Shown one piece after another: positions 48,278-59,090 of a DNA stretch of 64,000 nucleotides (position 1 is the first letter of the stretch; every line of letters starts with the position of its first letter). Source of the DNA: Diadema setosum (lineage: Eukaryota > Echinodermata > Echinoidea > Diadematoida > Diadematidae); assembly GCA_033980235.1 (NCBI GenBank), contig CM067069.1, positions 19,526,650-19,590,649 of the forward strand, read 5' to 3'. Both the position numbers and the translations under genes were made by a program. The notes beneath the pieces were generated by a model. The model was not told the DNA's origin. It ran no database searches and saw nothing but the letters and a program-made list of their open reading frames with translations.

Positions 48278-48787
48278 CAGGGCTGCCAACTCTCACGCAT
48301 TGAGCGTGAGACTCACGCAATTCAACCAATTTTGACTGTCTCACTCTGATAAACGAAATCTCACGCTAAACAACCCAAAGTAGATTCTACATGACTACAA
48401 AAATAAATATCACTTGAATATATCTCTAAATTCTCTGATATTCCGAATATCGATATGCCCAAGCCCAAAATTTCGAGATTTTCCCGCGCGGGTGTAAAGC
48501 TTAACCAATAATAATCGTTTTTGGTTCGCGCGCAAAGACGAGCTATTGGATTACGATTGGTTTCTACCTATACCACGTGATGAGCGTAGCTTGTACTTTT
48601 GGCAAATTACAGTACATGGCTATGACGTGTGCTTTACATCGCTTTACATACACTGACTGTGTACGTAGTGCATACGTACGTTGTACGTAGGGCTGCACAG
48701 CAGGCCGCCAGGTGGCGCTAGCCAGGAGGTCGCTCCGCTCCCTCGCAGTGTCTCACACCAAACTCTCACTCAAGGTTGGCAGCCCTG
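48278..48787. mobile_element. hAT-like MITE, 510 bp, with target-site duplication
   Basis: Perfect 13-bp inverted ends (CAGGGCTGCCAAC and GTTGGCAGCCCTG) are flanked by a direct 7-bp duplication TTTAATG (48271-48277 and 48788-48794). Subterminal CTCACGC repeats are present. The CAGGG start suggests hAT, though that superfamily normally duplicates 8 bp. Confidence 0.75.
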
Positions 48788-49019
48788 TTTAATGACTAGG
48801 GAGGATCTATGCCTATAGCTGTAAATTTTATTGATCTAGAATCTAACGTACACTTAGTAAACATGTATTGTAGGTGTAGTTGTACTCCTTGTAAGTTGTA
48901 GGGTGAGTGGACCCTACAGTACTGACCTATAAATTAACAGGGGATGACACTGAATGTAGAGACACTACGACCATGTTTAGGTACAGTACTGTACAATGTA
49001 GAATCTAGGTCTAACATGT

Positions 49020-50085
49020 TAGTGTCATTAGACTGGGGGAAGTTTCGAGAGCTTAGAAGTGGCAAAAACTGTTCACAAGGCCCACTGTGACTATGTACAT
49101 GTAAACGACATTATTGGGACCAGTCTAGCAGACAACCCTAAAGCCTTTTGATCATACGACAAAAGCTGCCGATCTGAGCACATCGGAATACCATCTCTTT
49201 GTACTACATCCAAGTTGTGTGCCACAGCTACAGATAAAGCAGAGGCTTTGAACGACTATTTTCATCAAATGTTTTCAAGCGAAAATACTCAACAGAACCC
49301 AACTAAAGACCACTCTGATTATTAAATGCATCGATAGATCACCTGCACTTCCACAGGACTGGAGTGGAGAAGCAACTAAAGCAATTATACCCCTCCAAGG
49401 CCAGCGGGCCAGACGAGATCCCACCCAGACTCCTGCAGCTTATTGCACATGAGATAGCCCCAGCTCTCTCATTCCTATACCAACAGAGCTACAACGATGG
49501 TACAGTTCCATCACAATGGAGACAGGCCCTCGTAGCTCCTGTACACAAGTTCTGGTGACAGAGCGAGACCTCAAGGTAATGGAGCATATCGTCCTAAGCC
49601 AAGTTTCAAAGCATCTTGCATCCTCTAACATCCACTCAGATGGACAGCACGGCTTCAGTCGAGGACTTTCCACTACCACTCGGCTCACATCTACAGCATG
49701 TACACTACATGACTGGTCCTCTACCATCCAGAAGCGCAGCCAGGTTGACACTGTCTTCTTGGATTTCCAGAAGGCTTTTGATAGGGTGCCCCACCAATGC
49801 CTGTGTACCAAGCTTCGCTATTCTATATATGGCATAACGGGGGACACACTAAACTGGATTATGTCATTTCTCACCAACCGCAACAGACAGCAAAGCTGTG
49901 GTTGTTGATCGGATCCAAGTCCACATGGAAGAATGTCACGTCTGGAGTGCCCCAAGGCTCAGTGCTAGTACCGACTCTTTTTCTTGTGATATACAAGATA
50001 ATGTTCAGTCAAATATCTGCCTCTTTGCTGATGACTACAATATGCATCAGAGGCCTGGAACCCACACACAGCAACAATGGTAGGG
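49020..50085 (+). pseudogene. Broken non-LTR retrotransposon reverse transcriptase
   Basis: Reverse transcriptase motifs run in order but in different frames. The pre-RT segment A-H-C-D-Y then N-P-K-A-F (about 49080-49160) carries an in-frame stop. KASGPDEIPPRLL is at about 49390-49435, Q-H-G-F at about 49648, and FLDFQKAFDRVPH (block A, catalytic Asp) at about 49755-49795. SGVPQGSVL is at about 49940-49965, and L-F-A-D-D (catalytic Asp pair) at about 50020-50035. There are at least three frame changes (near 49555, 49800-49900 and 49990-50020). No endonuclease or complete 3' end was recognised. The motif spacing fits a jockey/CR1/L2-type element. It is a dead, 5'- and 3'-truncated copy. Confidence 0.85.
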
Positions 50086-51107
50086 CGTCTGGTAAATTTT
50101 TGCAACTGGAGAAATATACGTCATTTCACACAAAAACATACATATCCATAATGTCCATAGTTAACAATGGAACATATTACATCTACTATATGTGCAAAAT
50201 TTCTCACCATAATCATAAATAACGGTGAAGTTATAAGCAAATAAAAACAGGGTATTTTTCATCCTCACGCTGTTAAAGGGTGTGTACAGTTCTGGTCGAG
50301 GTGTAACTACACGCAGCCGCTGTCGCTTTGCGACAGCAGCTGCACGTCTACTCCTTCGCAGACGTTATTTTTCAGCGGTGGGTGTACGTTTCCTTCATGA
50401 ATATCTTTATTAATCGTGGAAAACTAAAATATAAGGAATCCCCGTAATCTATGATAATCATTCAATAATTGGTATGCATATTTTTTTTAATTACGTCAAA
50501 AACCCACCGAAATCCGTCCTTAAAATCAGGTCTGTAAGCGTCCGTATTGCTTCACTCCTCATCTTCTGCGTGTTATTGAATGGCAATCACTCTCCTATAC
50601 GACAAGTCGGAGCAGAAGTGGATGAGCTAGTCGGAGCGGAAGTGATGTCAAATCATGAGAGCAGCACGCGCGGAAATACATGTATGTACAGTAGAAGACG
50701 ACAAGCTTTACGTAACACACGAAACGCACGGGCATACTTAAAATGCTACCACAGTACCTCGGGTTGAGCGTTCGTGGTAGTTTGTTGATTTTGTGAATCA
50801 TCGCACAATCTACTCCGAAAAATTCAACAATAAGGTTTGGATACCAAAAAAACACCAAATTCAACTCAACCATCAGCAAAATACGATATAGGTGGGAGGT
50901 ATTACTGTTAAAATCAAACAAAATAAAAGACATTTTTTGTGGTCTTGCCGTCAAAAGCGACGGTCGTTTACAACGTTTAAACACTAGTAAAATTTTACAT
51001 GTCAGACTGCTGTGCTTTGCACAGCGCCGTCAGCGGTCTACTCTGGTCAGGCTAGTCGAGGTGAGGATTTAGCTTTTATAATGTTTTGCGAGATATTCAG
51101 AAAGCAC
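50086..51107. other. Intergenic with possible repeat, no gene
   Basis: Two GC-rich hairpin-like motifs lie at about 50322-50337 (CTGTCGCTTTGCGACAG) and about 51010-51025 (CTGTGCTTTGCACAG), each near GTCTACTC-type sequence. They could be the two ends of one element of about 0.75 kb (50285-51060). No coding signal. Confidence 0.35.
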
Positions 51108-51235
51108 TCTATGAGATGTCAAAGAACATGCAGTTCTGAGGGGTATCAAAATTTTATTCGATGAAAATCGGTTTTGAAATGGCTGAGATATCCAAAAACA
51201 AGGTGAAACAAAGAGATCCTAATAAAGTTGTGGCA
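51108..51235. repeat. Partial copy of the 16255-16690 dispersed repeat
   Basis: GATGAAAATCGGTTTTGAAA and ATATCCAAAAACAAGG match the repeat near 16390-16450. Confidence 0.65.
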
Positions 51236-51889
51236 TGCTATAATGGGCTCGCTGGGCATGTCACCTCTCACTGACGCACACTTCCACAGATCAGTGACCA
51301 TCCCGGGATAGCTAGTTCCAAGGAGCTGCTGAAACATGAAAGGGATTACCACATCAAGGTTCAAGATCAAGGTTCAAGGTAGACTCTACTACTACCGTAT
51401 TACTACTAGGTTCTACTAGCTCCTACAATAAATGTAAACTTAGACTGGGACCTGGGTGTCTAAATCTAGCAAATTGCTTTTTACCGACACATACGACGCT
51501 AACGCCATTCATCACACGTCGGACTATACATGTACGGTAGGCCCTGCACTAGTTAAAAGGGCTAGGGCACTGCTGCCTTCAATGGTCTTGGTCTGGAAGA
51601 GTCGTACAAGAGATACTGGGAACGGTTCCACATTCAGGCAAGAAATGTTTCAGGATTCGATTTATCAGCCTACCGAATGAAATTGTATCCTGTCAAGTCT
51701 TTTAACTCCGATGTTGCGGTGCGGTGACAGCAGCAGACTCCCCCTTTTGGCCATGAAGACAAAGTGGTTCAACTGTGTCTGTGCTTGCTGCCCTCATAAG
51801 TCCAGCGTTGGTACATTCTCCCCACACATAAAGCACATAATCAGGGGAGGTGACAACAACACGTTACTCTAAATGAACGCTGAGTTTCC

Positions 51890-52024
51890 GTATACTATTC
51901 CTCACACACATTTACCCACGTAACGTCGACTAGGTAGAAGATCGGTTGTCGCCGTGCTGGTTAGTGAAGCGCCGAACGTAAACGTTAGAAATCATGCTAG
52001 CAGTTTATCGGACAATTTGACACG
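51890..52024 (+). promoter_or_regulatory. Probable promoter/5' UTR of the ATF6-type gene, with ACGT motifs
   Basis: The sequence just upstream of the ATG contains ACCCACGTAACGTCGAC at about 51912-51928: two overlapping ACGT cores, one preceded by CC (CCACGT). On the other strand the motif reads TTACGTGG, one base from the ATF6/XBP1 site TGACGTGG. No TATA box is evident. Promoter assignment is inferred from position only. Confidence 0.35.
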
Positions 52025-52097
52025 ATGGCACTGAATTTTATTTCCGAAGCAGATAATTCATTTTTCGCAGACAACTTGTTATCATCAGAAGATTGGG
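52025..52097 (+). CDS. ATF6: ATF6-type bZIP ER-stress transcription factor, first coding exon
   Basis: The 24 complete codons from ATG 52025 include FFADNLLSSEDW followed by a strong donor (TTGGG then GTAAGT) in phase 1. Vertebrate ATF6B begins with an almost identical FFTDNLLSPEDWG segment in its N-terminal activation domain, and this is the basis for the call. An in-frame TAG at 51998-52000 fixes this ATG as the first. Known from the family: ATF6 is a type II ER membrane protein cleaved by S1P/S2P in the Golgi during ER stress; the released bZIP fragment activates chaperone genes. The bZIP, transmembrane and lumenal parts are not in the window as far as I can see, so the first intron is probably long. 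ATF6 and ATF6B cannot be distinguished from 24 residues. Confidence 0.7.
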
Positions 52098-52920
52098 GTA
52101 AGTACCAGTTAGACTCTATCGTGATGTCTTCAACTCGGAACAACGTGTTCTCTCACAGTCGTGACAGTCACACTCGCACTCCTTCCTGCCTGGCCTGGCC
52201 TGGTGTGGTGTTGCTACACTGTTGTGTTGGTATAAATATCTACTCTAGAAATTAGAATATGACAGAGTATCAGTATGTAATTCAAGGCAATTGTGCACTA
52301 ATTCAATAGTAGACTCTATAGGACTAACAGGTTACTGCACTGTTGAGTATTGAATCGACAATGCATGTTTATTGCTTTATACACTCTCTGCTCTCTCTAG
52401 ATTCTAATTTAGAGTTCTATTTCTAACAGTTAGTAACCTTAGTGTGTTAGATCTAACGTTAGAATCTAAATCTGACACTAGATGTTAAACTACTTTTACA
52501 TTGTAAGTGTTATTTTGTTAGTGTTATTGTAAAATAACGTTACACTTGTAACTCTTGATGTTCTTCAAAGTTCTTCAAACTCAAAAGGATAGTGCCTACT
52601 TTGACCGAAAGATCCATCGGTCTGTATCTGGTCATCGGGGATATGTTCCGCGGAGACCGAGTCTGGCTTCACAGATCACTATCCCCTTCGGAGGGAGGAG
52701 AGCGATAACATCCAAAAAAAAATAATAATAATAATAATAAAAGACTTGTGCATTCAGCCTGTAAAATATTTGACTGAAACTTAGACCAGTCTATTTGTTC
52801 TGTATTTTGTCTTCACGGATGTGTTGTGTGGTGACTACAATTTGTACCTACGACTACGTATGGCTTCAGGAAAAATCCCTTGTAAAAGTAACAAAATTGA
52901 TCAACACCTTTTCCTCTCAG

Positions 52921-53348
52921 TCAACACAGCGCAAGTGCAGATCCCAAGCCTTGCCCAAGCATGCATCATTCATGTCTCCGCAGAGCCTACCGAGAATGCC
53001 CACTGCACTGCTCCACCACTCACTCCCGATTGCTCAGAAAATATTGACATCTTGACTATAGCAGTGCAATCGCAGCAAAGAGAGCTAAAAAATATCTTCC
53101 TCCCTCGAGCTCTCTCCTCTCCGCCATGCGCGTGCTGGTCTTACCATGGATTTAAGGAAGGGCGAAAAGGAAAATTTAAATTATTTTCAACAAACAAACA
53201 AACAAACAAACAAAAAACATGGAGGAGTACTTGGTATCAACATAAAGCTTTTGAATGGAAGAAAGCAATGATATCATTTTTTTTAAAGCATTGTGGAAGG
53301 ACAACTGCACCAATGAGGAAAAACCTTTCAAAAAACCTTGCCAATTAA
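52921..53348 (+). CDS. Candidate second or alternative exon after the ATF6 first exon
   Basis: A very good acceptor (CACCTTTTCCTCTCAG) opens at 52921 exactly in the phase needed to continue from 52097. The frame then stays open to a stop at 53346-53348, up to about 140 residues. The first 60 or so residues (VNTAQVQIPSLAQA, then SENIDILTIAVQSQQREL) look protein-like. The later part, after an (AAAC)n tract near 53192, looks like chance. It does not resemble the next part of ATF6/ATF6B that I remember, so it may be an alternative end, a different gene, or a coincidence. Confidence 0.3.
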
Positions 53349-56300
53349 CTGATACTATTTTGTCGTCGTCTGCTACAATAGGGATATGTGGCATGGTGCG
53401 TGCAGTGTACTGAGTGAGACATGATGTCATTTCTCATGAATGGTGGCAGTCCAAACCGTAGTGTCCTGTATGTGATTGGTTGTAATTTTATGTCTTTGAA
53501 CATTTTTGCTGGCCATATGATTGAAAAATAATTTACAATACATGAGACTGTTGTACATGCACCAATAGACACCTGCTTTATGACACACAGCCAAAGTTCA
53601 TCATCCCCAGTATGGCTCCGCATAAGAGCTGCAACAAGGAATTCCTGCATCAAGGATCAAGGAAGAATTTTTAGTATATATAAAAACTTGGGTCTCATTT
53701 TGATAGGTCTGATAACAAAACACGCAAGAGGACATGGTAAAAAGTTGCATATTTTTAGATCACTTACACTTCAAGAAGAAACTCGTTCTACATGGGTATT
53801 AGGAAACCCTGGAATAGTTTCTAGAGATGCACCCAGTGTCTACAGCTTTGAGATTGGTTTAGATTTACTTGTAAGTTTTGGAACGACGAACCCATCAAGT
53901 TTAATCCTCCTGGCCGTGACCCAGCTTATTTAATCTGGATTTCATCTCATATTCATATGTCATAACTGGATCTGGATATATATAGACTTAAAGCCTGCAT
54001 TCAGAATCATCCATCTATAGGTATCCACAGGTATTTTAGGTAGGTAAAATGATGACTACTATAGAGTAATGTTACCTTAATTTAAGCAAAGTGTACCTAA
54101 AGGCATTTTTAAAAATTGAGTATTAGTGTCGTGGATAGGTGGTTAGGGGCTGTGATGATGTGGTGATAGACCCCAGGACTCAAATGAATGAGTGGACGCA
54201 GGATTGTAGTTCACTTGACTTTATTGATGTCAGTAAATCAACACAAAAAAAAAAACCCTGCAAGAAACAGGAAAACAATCATAAGTTTGTATTCAACATC
54301 TCATTTCTTGATAAATTGATCCCTTTTTTTTTTTGCAATACAAGAGCACTTCCCAAAATGTGAAAACTATATGTATATAAAATATTGCTAAATCTATAAA
54401 TGTAATTACCTTCAATGCAGATCAAGATAGAAGCTATGATGCAATATACAATAAATTGTCTTCAAAACTTGTGGACTCACTATCCACACAATTATCTCGA
54501 ATATCCAAACTTCCCAGGATATCCAGAAGACTCCATGACTCATTAATTGCCCGATACATGAACTAGTATTGTATCAATGAAACTCTAATCAACCACCATC
54601 TAAACTCGCATGTACCATCTAAACATGCACTCGAATAAACAATTTAATCATTACCCCATAGCGACTATCATAAATCATGTACATACCAATAATTACTTCC
54701 ATGTATATCTGTTTAAATTTCTGCATACCGAGAGCTTTCCCCCTTTTTAGCAATAGATAAAACACCAAAAATATTCATAGTTGTATAATAAACAGTGCAC
54801 ATTCAACAAAAATGATGACCAATTGCTCATAGATAATTCATGCCTACCCTAAGTCAGGTAGCAACTCGCTCTTTGGAAGTATAAACCCTCATCCTCAGAC
54901 ATGAGAACACCAGTACCGACCGGAAGGCTGAACATCTCACCCATGAACACTAAAAATAATTGATTCTTCACTATGCCACTGTACTATCATAATGTTCATT
55001 TAGGAACACAAAATTAAATTCTCTTCTATCAAACTTTACATAAATTTCTCAGTCAAAATTATAATCATTCAACTAAAAAATAAATCAATTATAAATTTAC
55101 TTGACCATGCTTTGAATACAGTACTCATCAAAATTATGATCATTCTATACATTAACGCATGAAATTACTACAAAAACCATTGATTAATTTATAAACTGGC
55201 GCCATGTAACATCATTAAGTCATGGGCGCTGCCATCTTGAATAATCTAAGCAATGGATGCCGCCATTTTGAATAATCTAAATCATGGGTGCCGCCATTTT
55301 GAATTGACTCAAATTAAAACACCCTCCACCTAAATTCATACTTTAATATACAATAATTACCATAATTGATTTCTCAATTCATATTATTTCTGTGAATAGA
55401 ACAAAAATCACATCAAATCAAATTTCTCCTATTTACCTTCCAACAACCCAATTTATACTGTCATTAGTTTGACTCAAACAAATTACACCCGACATCTGTC
55501 AGTTTTATAACAATGTAATGTATACAATTAACTAATAACAGATTTTTATACTGTCAGAAATATATCTTTCTCTTGATATCTATAACAATATAAAGGACTT
55601 ACAGTTTGTCTTGTCCAAAAGAAACTGCCAAAAACCAAAAGACATCATAACAGGCAGAAAACGGCCAGACTCAACCCATTGCGGCAGGTTGCTTGTCCTA
55701 CGGTGCGAGAGTGCAAAGTGATGTGTGTTGTGCAGTGTGCAGTGCAAGTGTCCAAATTTCCCGCGGTACATACGACCAGCACAAAGGGCGTATTCATGTG
55801 CAACTCAGATCCCTGGAAAATGACTAATATTCATCCGCCTACTCTGTATTTCTGTTTACAACAAAATTTCCCAAAATTATAACAATTATTCTTCTCACTC
55901 CTATTTCTAAACACACCAATCCAACCTTCCATTTTCCAACTACATATACCAAATTACGTATCACAAATAAGGACTTCATTAATTCCAGACACTAATTTCC
56001 GATACATCGGTGACATGGTCATCTTGAATACCTAAAATTCCGAATTCCTGACTGTGATTACCAAGCACGTTCAACAAAGAGCGCTTTGTAAACAACTCCT
56101 GTTTCACAACATCTGTCTATAAATGAGCTGTAATAAACTCACAATAGGCTAGTAGTCTTCAATAAAGTATTTTCATCACTTTCTCACTTTCCATTTCCTG
56201 TCATTAGTAATTGCAAGGCTGAAAAGAAAAAATAAATAAATTAAGGAATACAGTATTAGTGGTGCATTGAAAACGCGTATTGTTTTCAGCTCAATTTTTA

Positions 56301-56750
56301 CCGTTCAGTATAAGAGCATATTGAACGGTCAAAATGCATCTACCTGTAGGTCAATGTATTAATTCCCTATAAGCTACCATTATTACTGGTTGTTCAATAA
56401 TACACTTTTTTTTTTGTTGTTGTTGCGCCAACGCCTGCTGAGTGTGCAAATGCTTGGAGCACTATAGTACATGAAATCTTGTTTGCAATATTTCTATTAT
56501 ATTGGATGGCTGTGAAGGGATACCAGGGAATAAGGCCCTTTAGAACAAGTGCAATATTCCCTGGTATTCCATGAATTGATTCCATCCAATATTATTATTA
56601 TTATCCATAATTATTATGTAGATAAAGCATAAACTGTACATAAGTATTGTACTTCTACTCGTCTTTAAAGTTGACTCAACACTGAACCTCAAAGACCTCA
56701 AGAAATGTGGAGCTTGAACTTCCAAGTTCCCTCGGATAGGACATACACGT
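53349..56750. other. AT-rich region, no gene supported (probable ATF6 intron)
   Basis: No exon was recognised. A three-copy imperfect tandem repeat of GCCGCCATTTTGAATAATCT-like units (about 37 bp) lies at about 55200-55305. A-runs and T-runs lie at 54247 and 54326. The open frame at 53580-53933 has no recognisable domain. Confidence 0.5.
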
Positions 56751-56754
56751 AAAA

Positions 56755-56885
56755 GATCCCGCTTCATTCATTCATTGCAAAGAGCAGGGTGTTTAACCCG
56801 GTGAAGTGGTCCCACCTCACATCCAACCGGACCCCATGGAAGACCAGCTTAGTGTAGCTGAATATGGGCTATCCAGCCATCTTCT
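56755..56885. repeat. Dispersed repeat fragment
   Basis: TAAAAGATCCCGCTTCATTC, GTTTAACCCGGTGAAGTGGT and GAATATGGGCTATCCAGCCA are matched in inverse, diverged form at about 39835-39975. Confidence 0.55.
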
Positions 56886-58223
56886 CGGATGGAAATGAAC
56901 AAACAAACAAGTTTATTGACCCTACCTGCCAAAATATTGAAAATTCTTCATGATATCAAAAAAATTTCAAGACCACTACCAAAATGTATTGTAATCATCT
57001 ATTCCTTTGTGTCATTCTCAACCTTTCCCCAAGTTTCATCCAAATCCGTTCACAACTTTTTGAGTTATTTTGCACATATGGACAAACCAACCGACAAACA
57101 ATTGTAACCTCCTCCCTTGGTGGGGGTAAAAAAAATCAGTCAAAATTCAGTAACTACAATGTAACAGAAGTTATCCTGAGCTTTACCATTCAGTTGTTTT
57201 GGTCATTGTCAGATATGTATGTACTGCAAATTCTGCAAGTTTCAGGAGTATCTTCACATTGAAGGCTAATGCTTGGTTTCTACAAGAGTACACATTGTAT
57301 CAACAGTAAAATCACAGGGTTAAATAGGGACTTTGAGATCTGGCAACATTATTGCTGAATTTGGTGATGCACACAATTAACCGGGGGGCCAAAACCTTAA
57401 AACAGAGGTCGAGTTGCACTCTCTCTACAAACTAAGTAGACCATGCTTATTTTCAAGTTTTTATTGTAACAAACAACATTCCACTGGTCTACCTCAAAAA
57501 ATTTGTTGCGAAAGCCTCCAAATCCAAGATGGCGTCCAAAATGGCCGCCATATTTACTGAATTTGTTATTTGAATGATAGAATTCGACAGAAACATCAGA
57601 TTTCAACAAATGTGATGTCATATGAAAGAGAATAAAATTTTCTACAAGTTGATACCATTTTTGTGGGTTATTGTGATAACTGGATTGAGATTTTAAGGAA
57701 AAAACACTAATTTTTTGATATTTTTCTGAAAAAAGGAAAATCATGAAAATGCTTGATTCGGCATAAATCAGAGAATGACTGAAGGATTATCTTGAAACGT
57801 TTCAGGAATTTTGTTTGACATATAATTAATATTTGGAGGAAATGAGGGGTCAGTACCGCTTTTTGTTCAGGAGTAATAATGTCTCAAACTTGAAAACTCA
57901 CTTTGTAAAAATGGGCACTTTAGTTGTGACAAGACCTTGTTGGTCATAAAACAAGTCTGCGCGTGTCAAGACTACTACACGCACCGCTAGCACTGGCGCG
58001 TGTAGCAGTGCCAGTGGTGCGTGTAGTAGTCTTGGCAAACGCAGACTCTTGCTTTGACAAACAAGGGTTTGTGCCTGCAAACTAACTTTTCGTACCAAGT
58101 GGTAGCTCAGGTGACGCTGGTCGCTATTATTTCAAAGTAGATTGTCCTGAAGCAAATGAGATAAAGCATTTTTTTTTCTTTCAAATAGCGGTAGTAGCTT
58201 GAAACTTGGCACCAATCTTGTTA

Positions 58224-58659
58224 TAGATAGTTTAAAGGACAGGTTTTCCCTCATAGACATGCGGGTTGAGTGAATGCAGCAATATTAGTAGAACACATCA
58301 GTGAGAGTTTGAGCAAAATCAGACAATCTGTTAAAAAATTATGAATTTTTGAAGTTTCTACTTAGTCATGGCTGGATGGAAAGACTACTATAGCTTGTGA
58401 TGTCACATGAGTACAACGATATAAAGAAAGAAAAAAGAAAATTCAACATATTTCCATTTTTCTCGCACAACAAAAGAACACATGACTTCTCTCTCTCAGA
58501 AGGCAGGGGGAATAATATTACCATTAATATACGTCAGTCGCAAGTCGAAGAAATGTGCACTTTATTTAAAAAGTAAAGTCAAACTTTCACTGATGTGTTC
58601 TACTAATATTGCTGCATTCTCTCAATCCTTATGTATATGAAGGTGGACTTGTCCTTTAA
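58224..58659. mobile_element. TAAAGGACAAG-family MITE, copy 2
   Basis: The left end is TTTAAAGGACAGG and the right end is GGACTTGTCCTTTAA. The interior CAGAAGGCAGGGGGAATAAT is the inverse of the 21985 region in copy 1. It is inserted in the left arm of the large inverted repeat and absent from the right arm. Confidence 0.75.
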
Positions 58660-58980
58660 GGCAGAATTCAGATCAACCACACACACACACAAAAAAAAAA
58701 TCAAGATGACAGCCATCAAAGTTGACATAGTTTATTGCACCAAATTAAATGTATTATCATGATTTTCATAAAAATTTTGTCTGTTGTACTATTTATATGT
58801 TTTTACATATTTCAAACATTGTAATGCTATTTCAAACCGTCTTAGGTTTTTATGGAGACATTTTTAAGACCAGTGATATTCTACTCTCCAAAAAAGAGAA
58901 AAAATCGAGTGGAAGTATTCACTTTTGAAGGAGTGAATAACAGAAAACAGTGAATTTAGAGTGAAATTGGAGTGAATTTT

Positions 58981-59090
58981 GAATGAAAATGTTCATTTTC
59001 ACTTATTTTAGAGTGACCTCAGGGAACACTCGTCATTCTTCGAGTGATCCTGAGGTCACTCTAAAATGAATGAAAATGAACATTTTCACT
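58981..59090. repeat. 110-bp near-perfect hairpin
   Basis: The left arm AAATGTTCATTTTCACT... AGAGTGACCTCAGG...CACTCG pairs with CGAGTGATCCTGAGGTCACT... AATGAACATTTTCACTCT, with a loop of about 7 bases at 59033-59040. The arms are about 50 bp. Confidence 0.8.

Noticed and set aside
51246..51336. - strand peptide QLLGTSYPGMVTDLWKCA between an acceptor-like and a donor-like site
   Set aside because: Single short candidate exon with no partner exon found, adjacent to a dispersed repeat. Kept only as a note.
53580..53933. 117-codon + strand frame in the putative ATF6 intron
   Set aside because: No recognisable domain, no convincing splice sites in phase, and an equally long antisense frame.
57397..57744. 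115-codon frame duplicated at 61792-62169 as a possible gene pair
   Set aside because: Both lie in inverted copies of a repeat family. The similarity reflects the repeat, and no domain or transcript evidence is visible.
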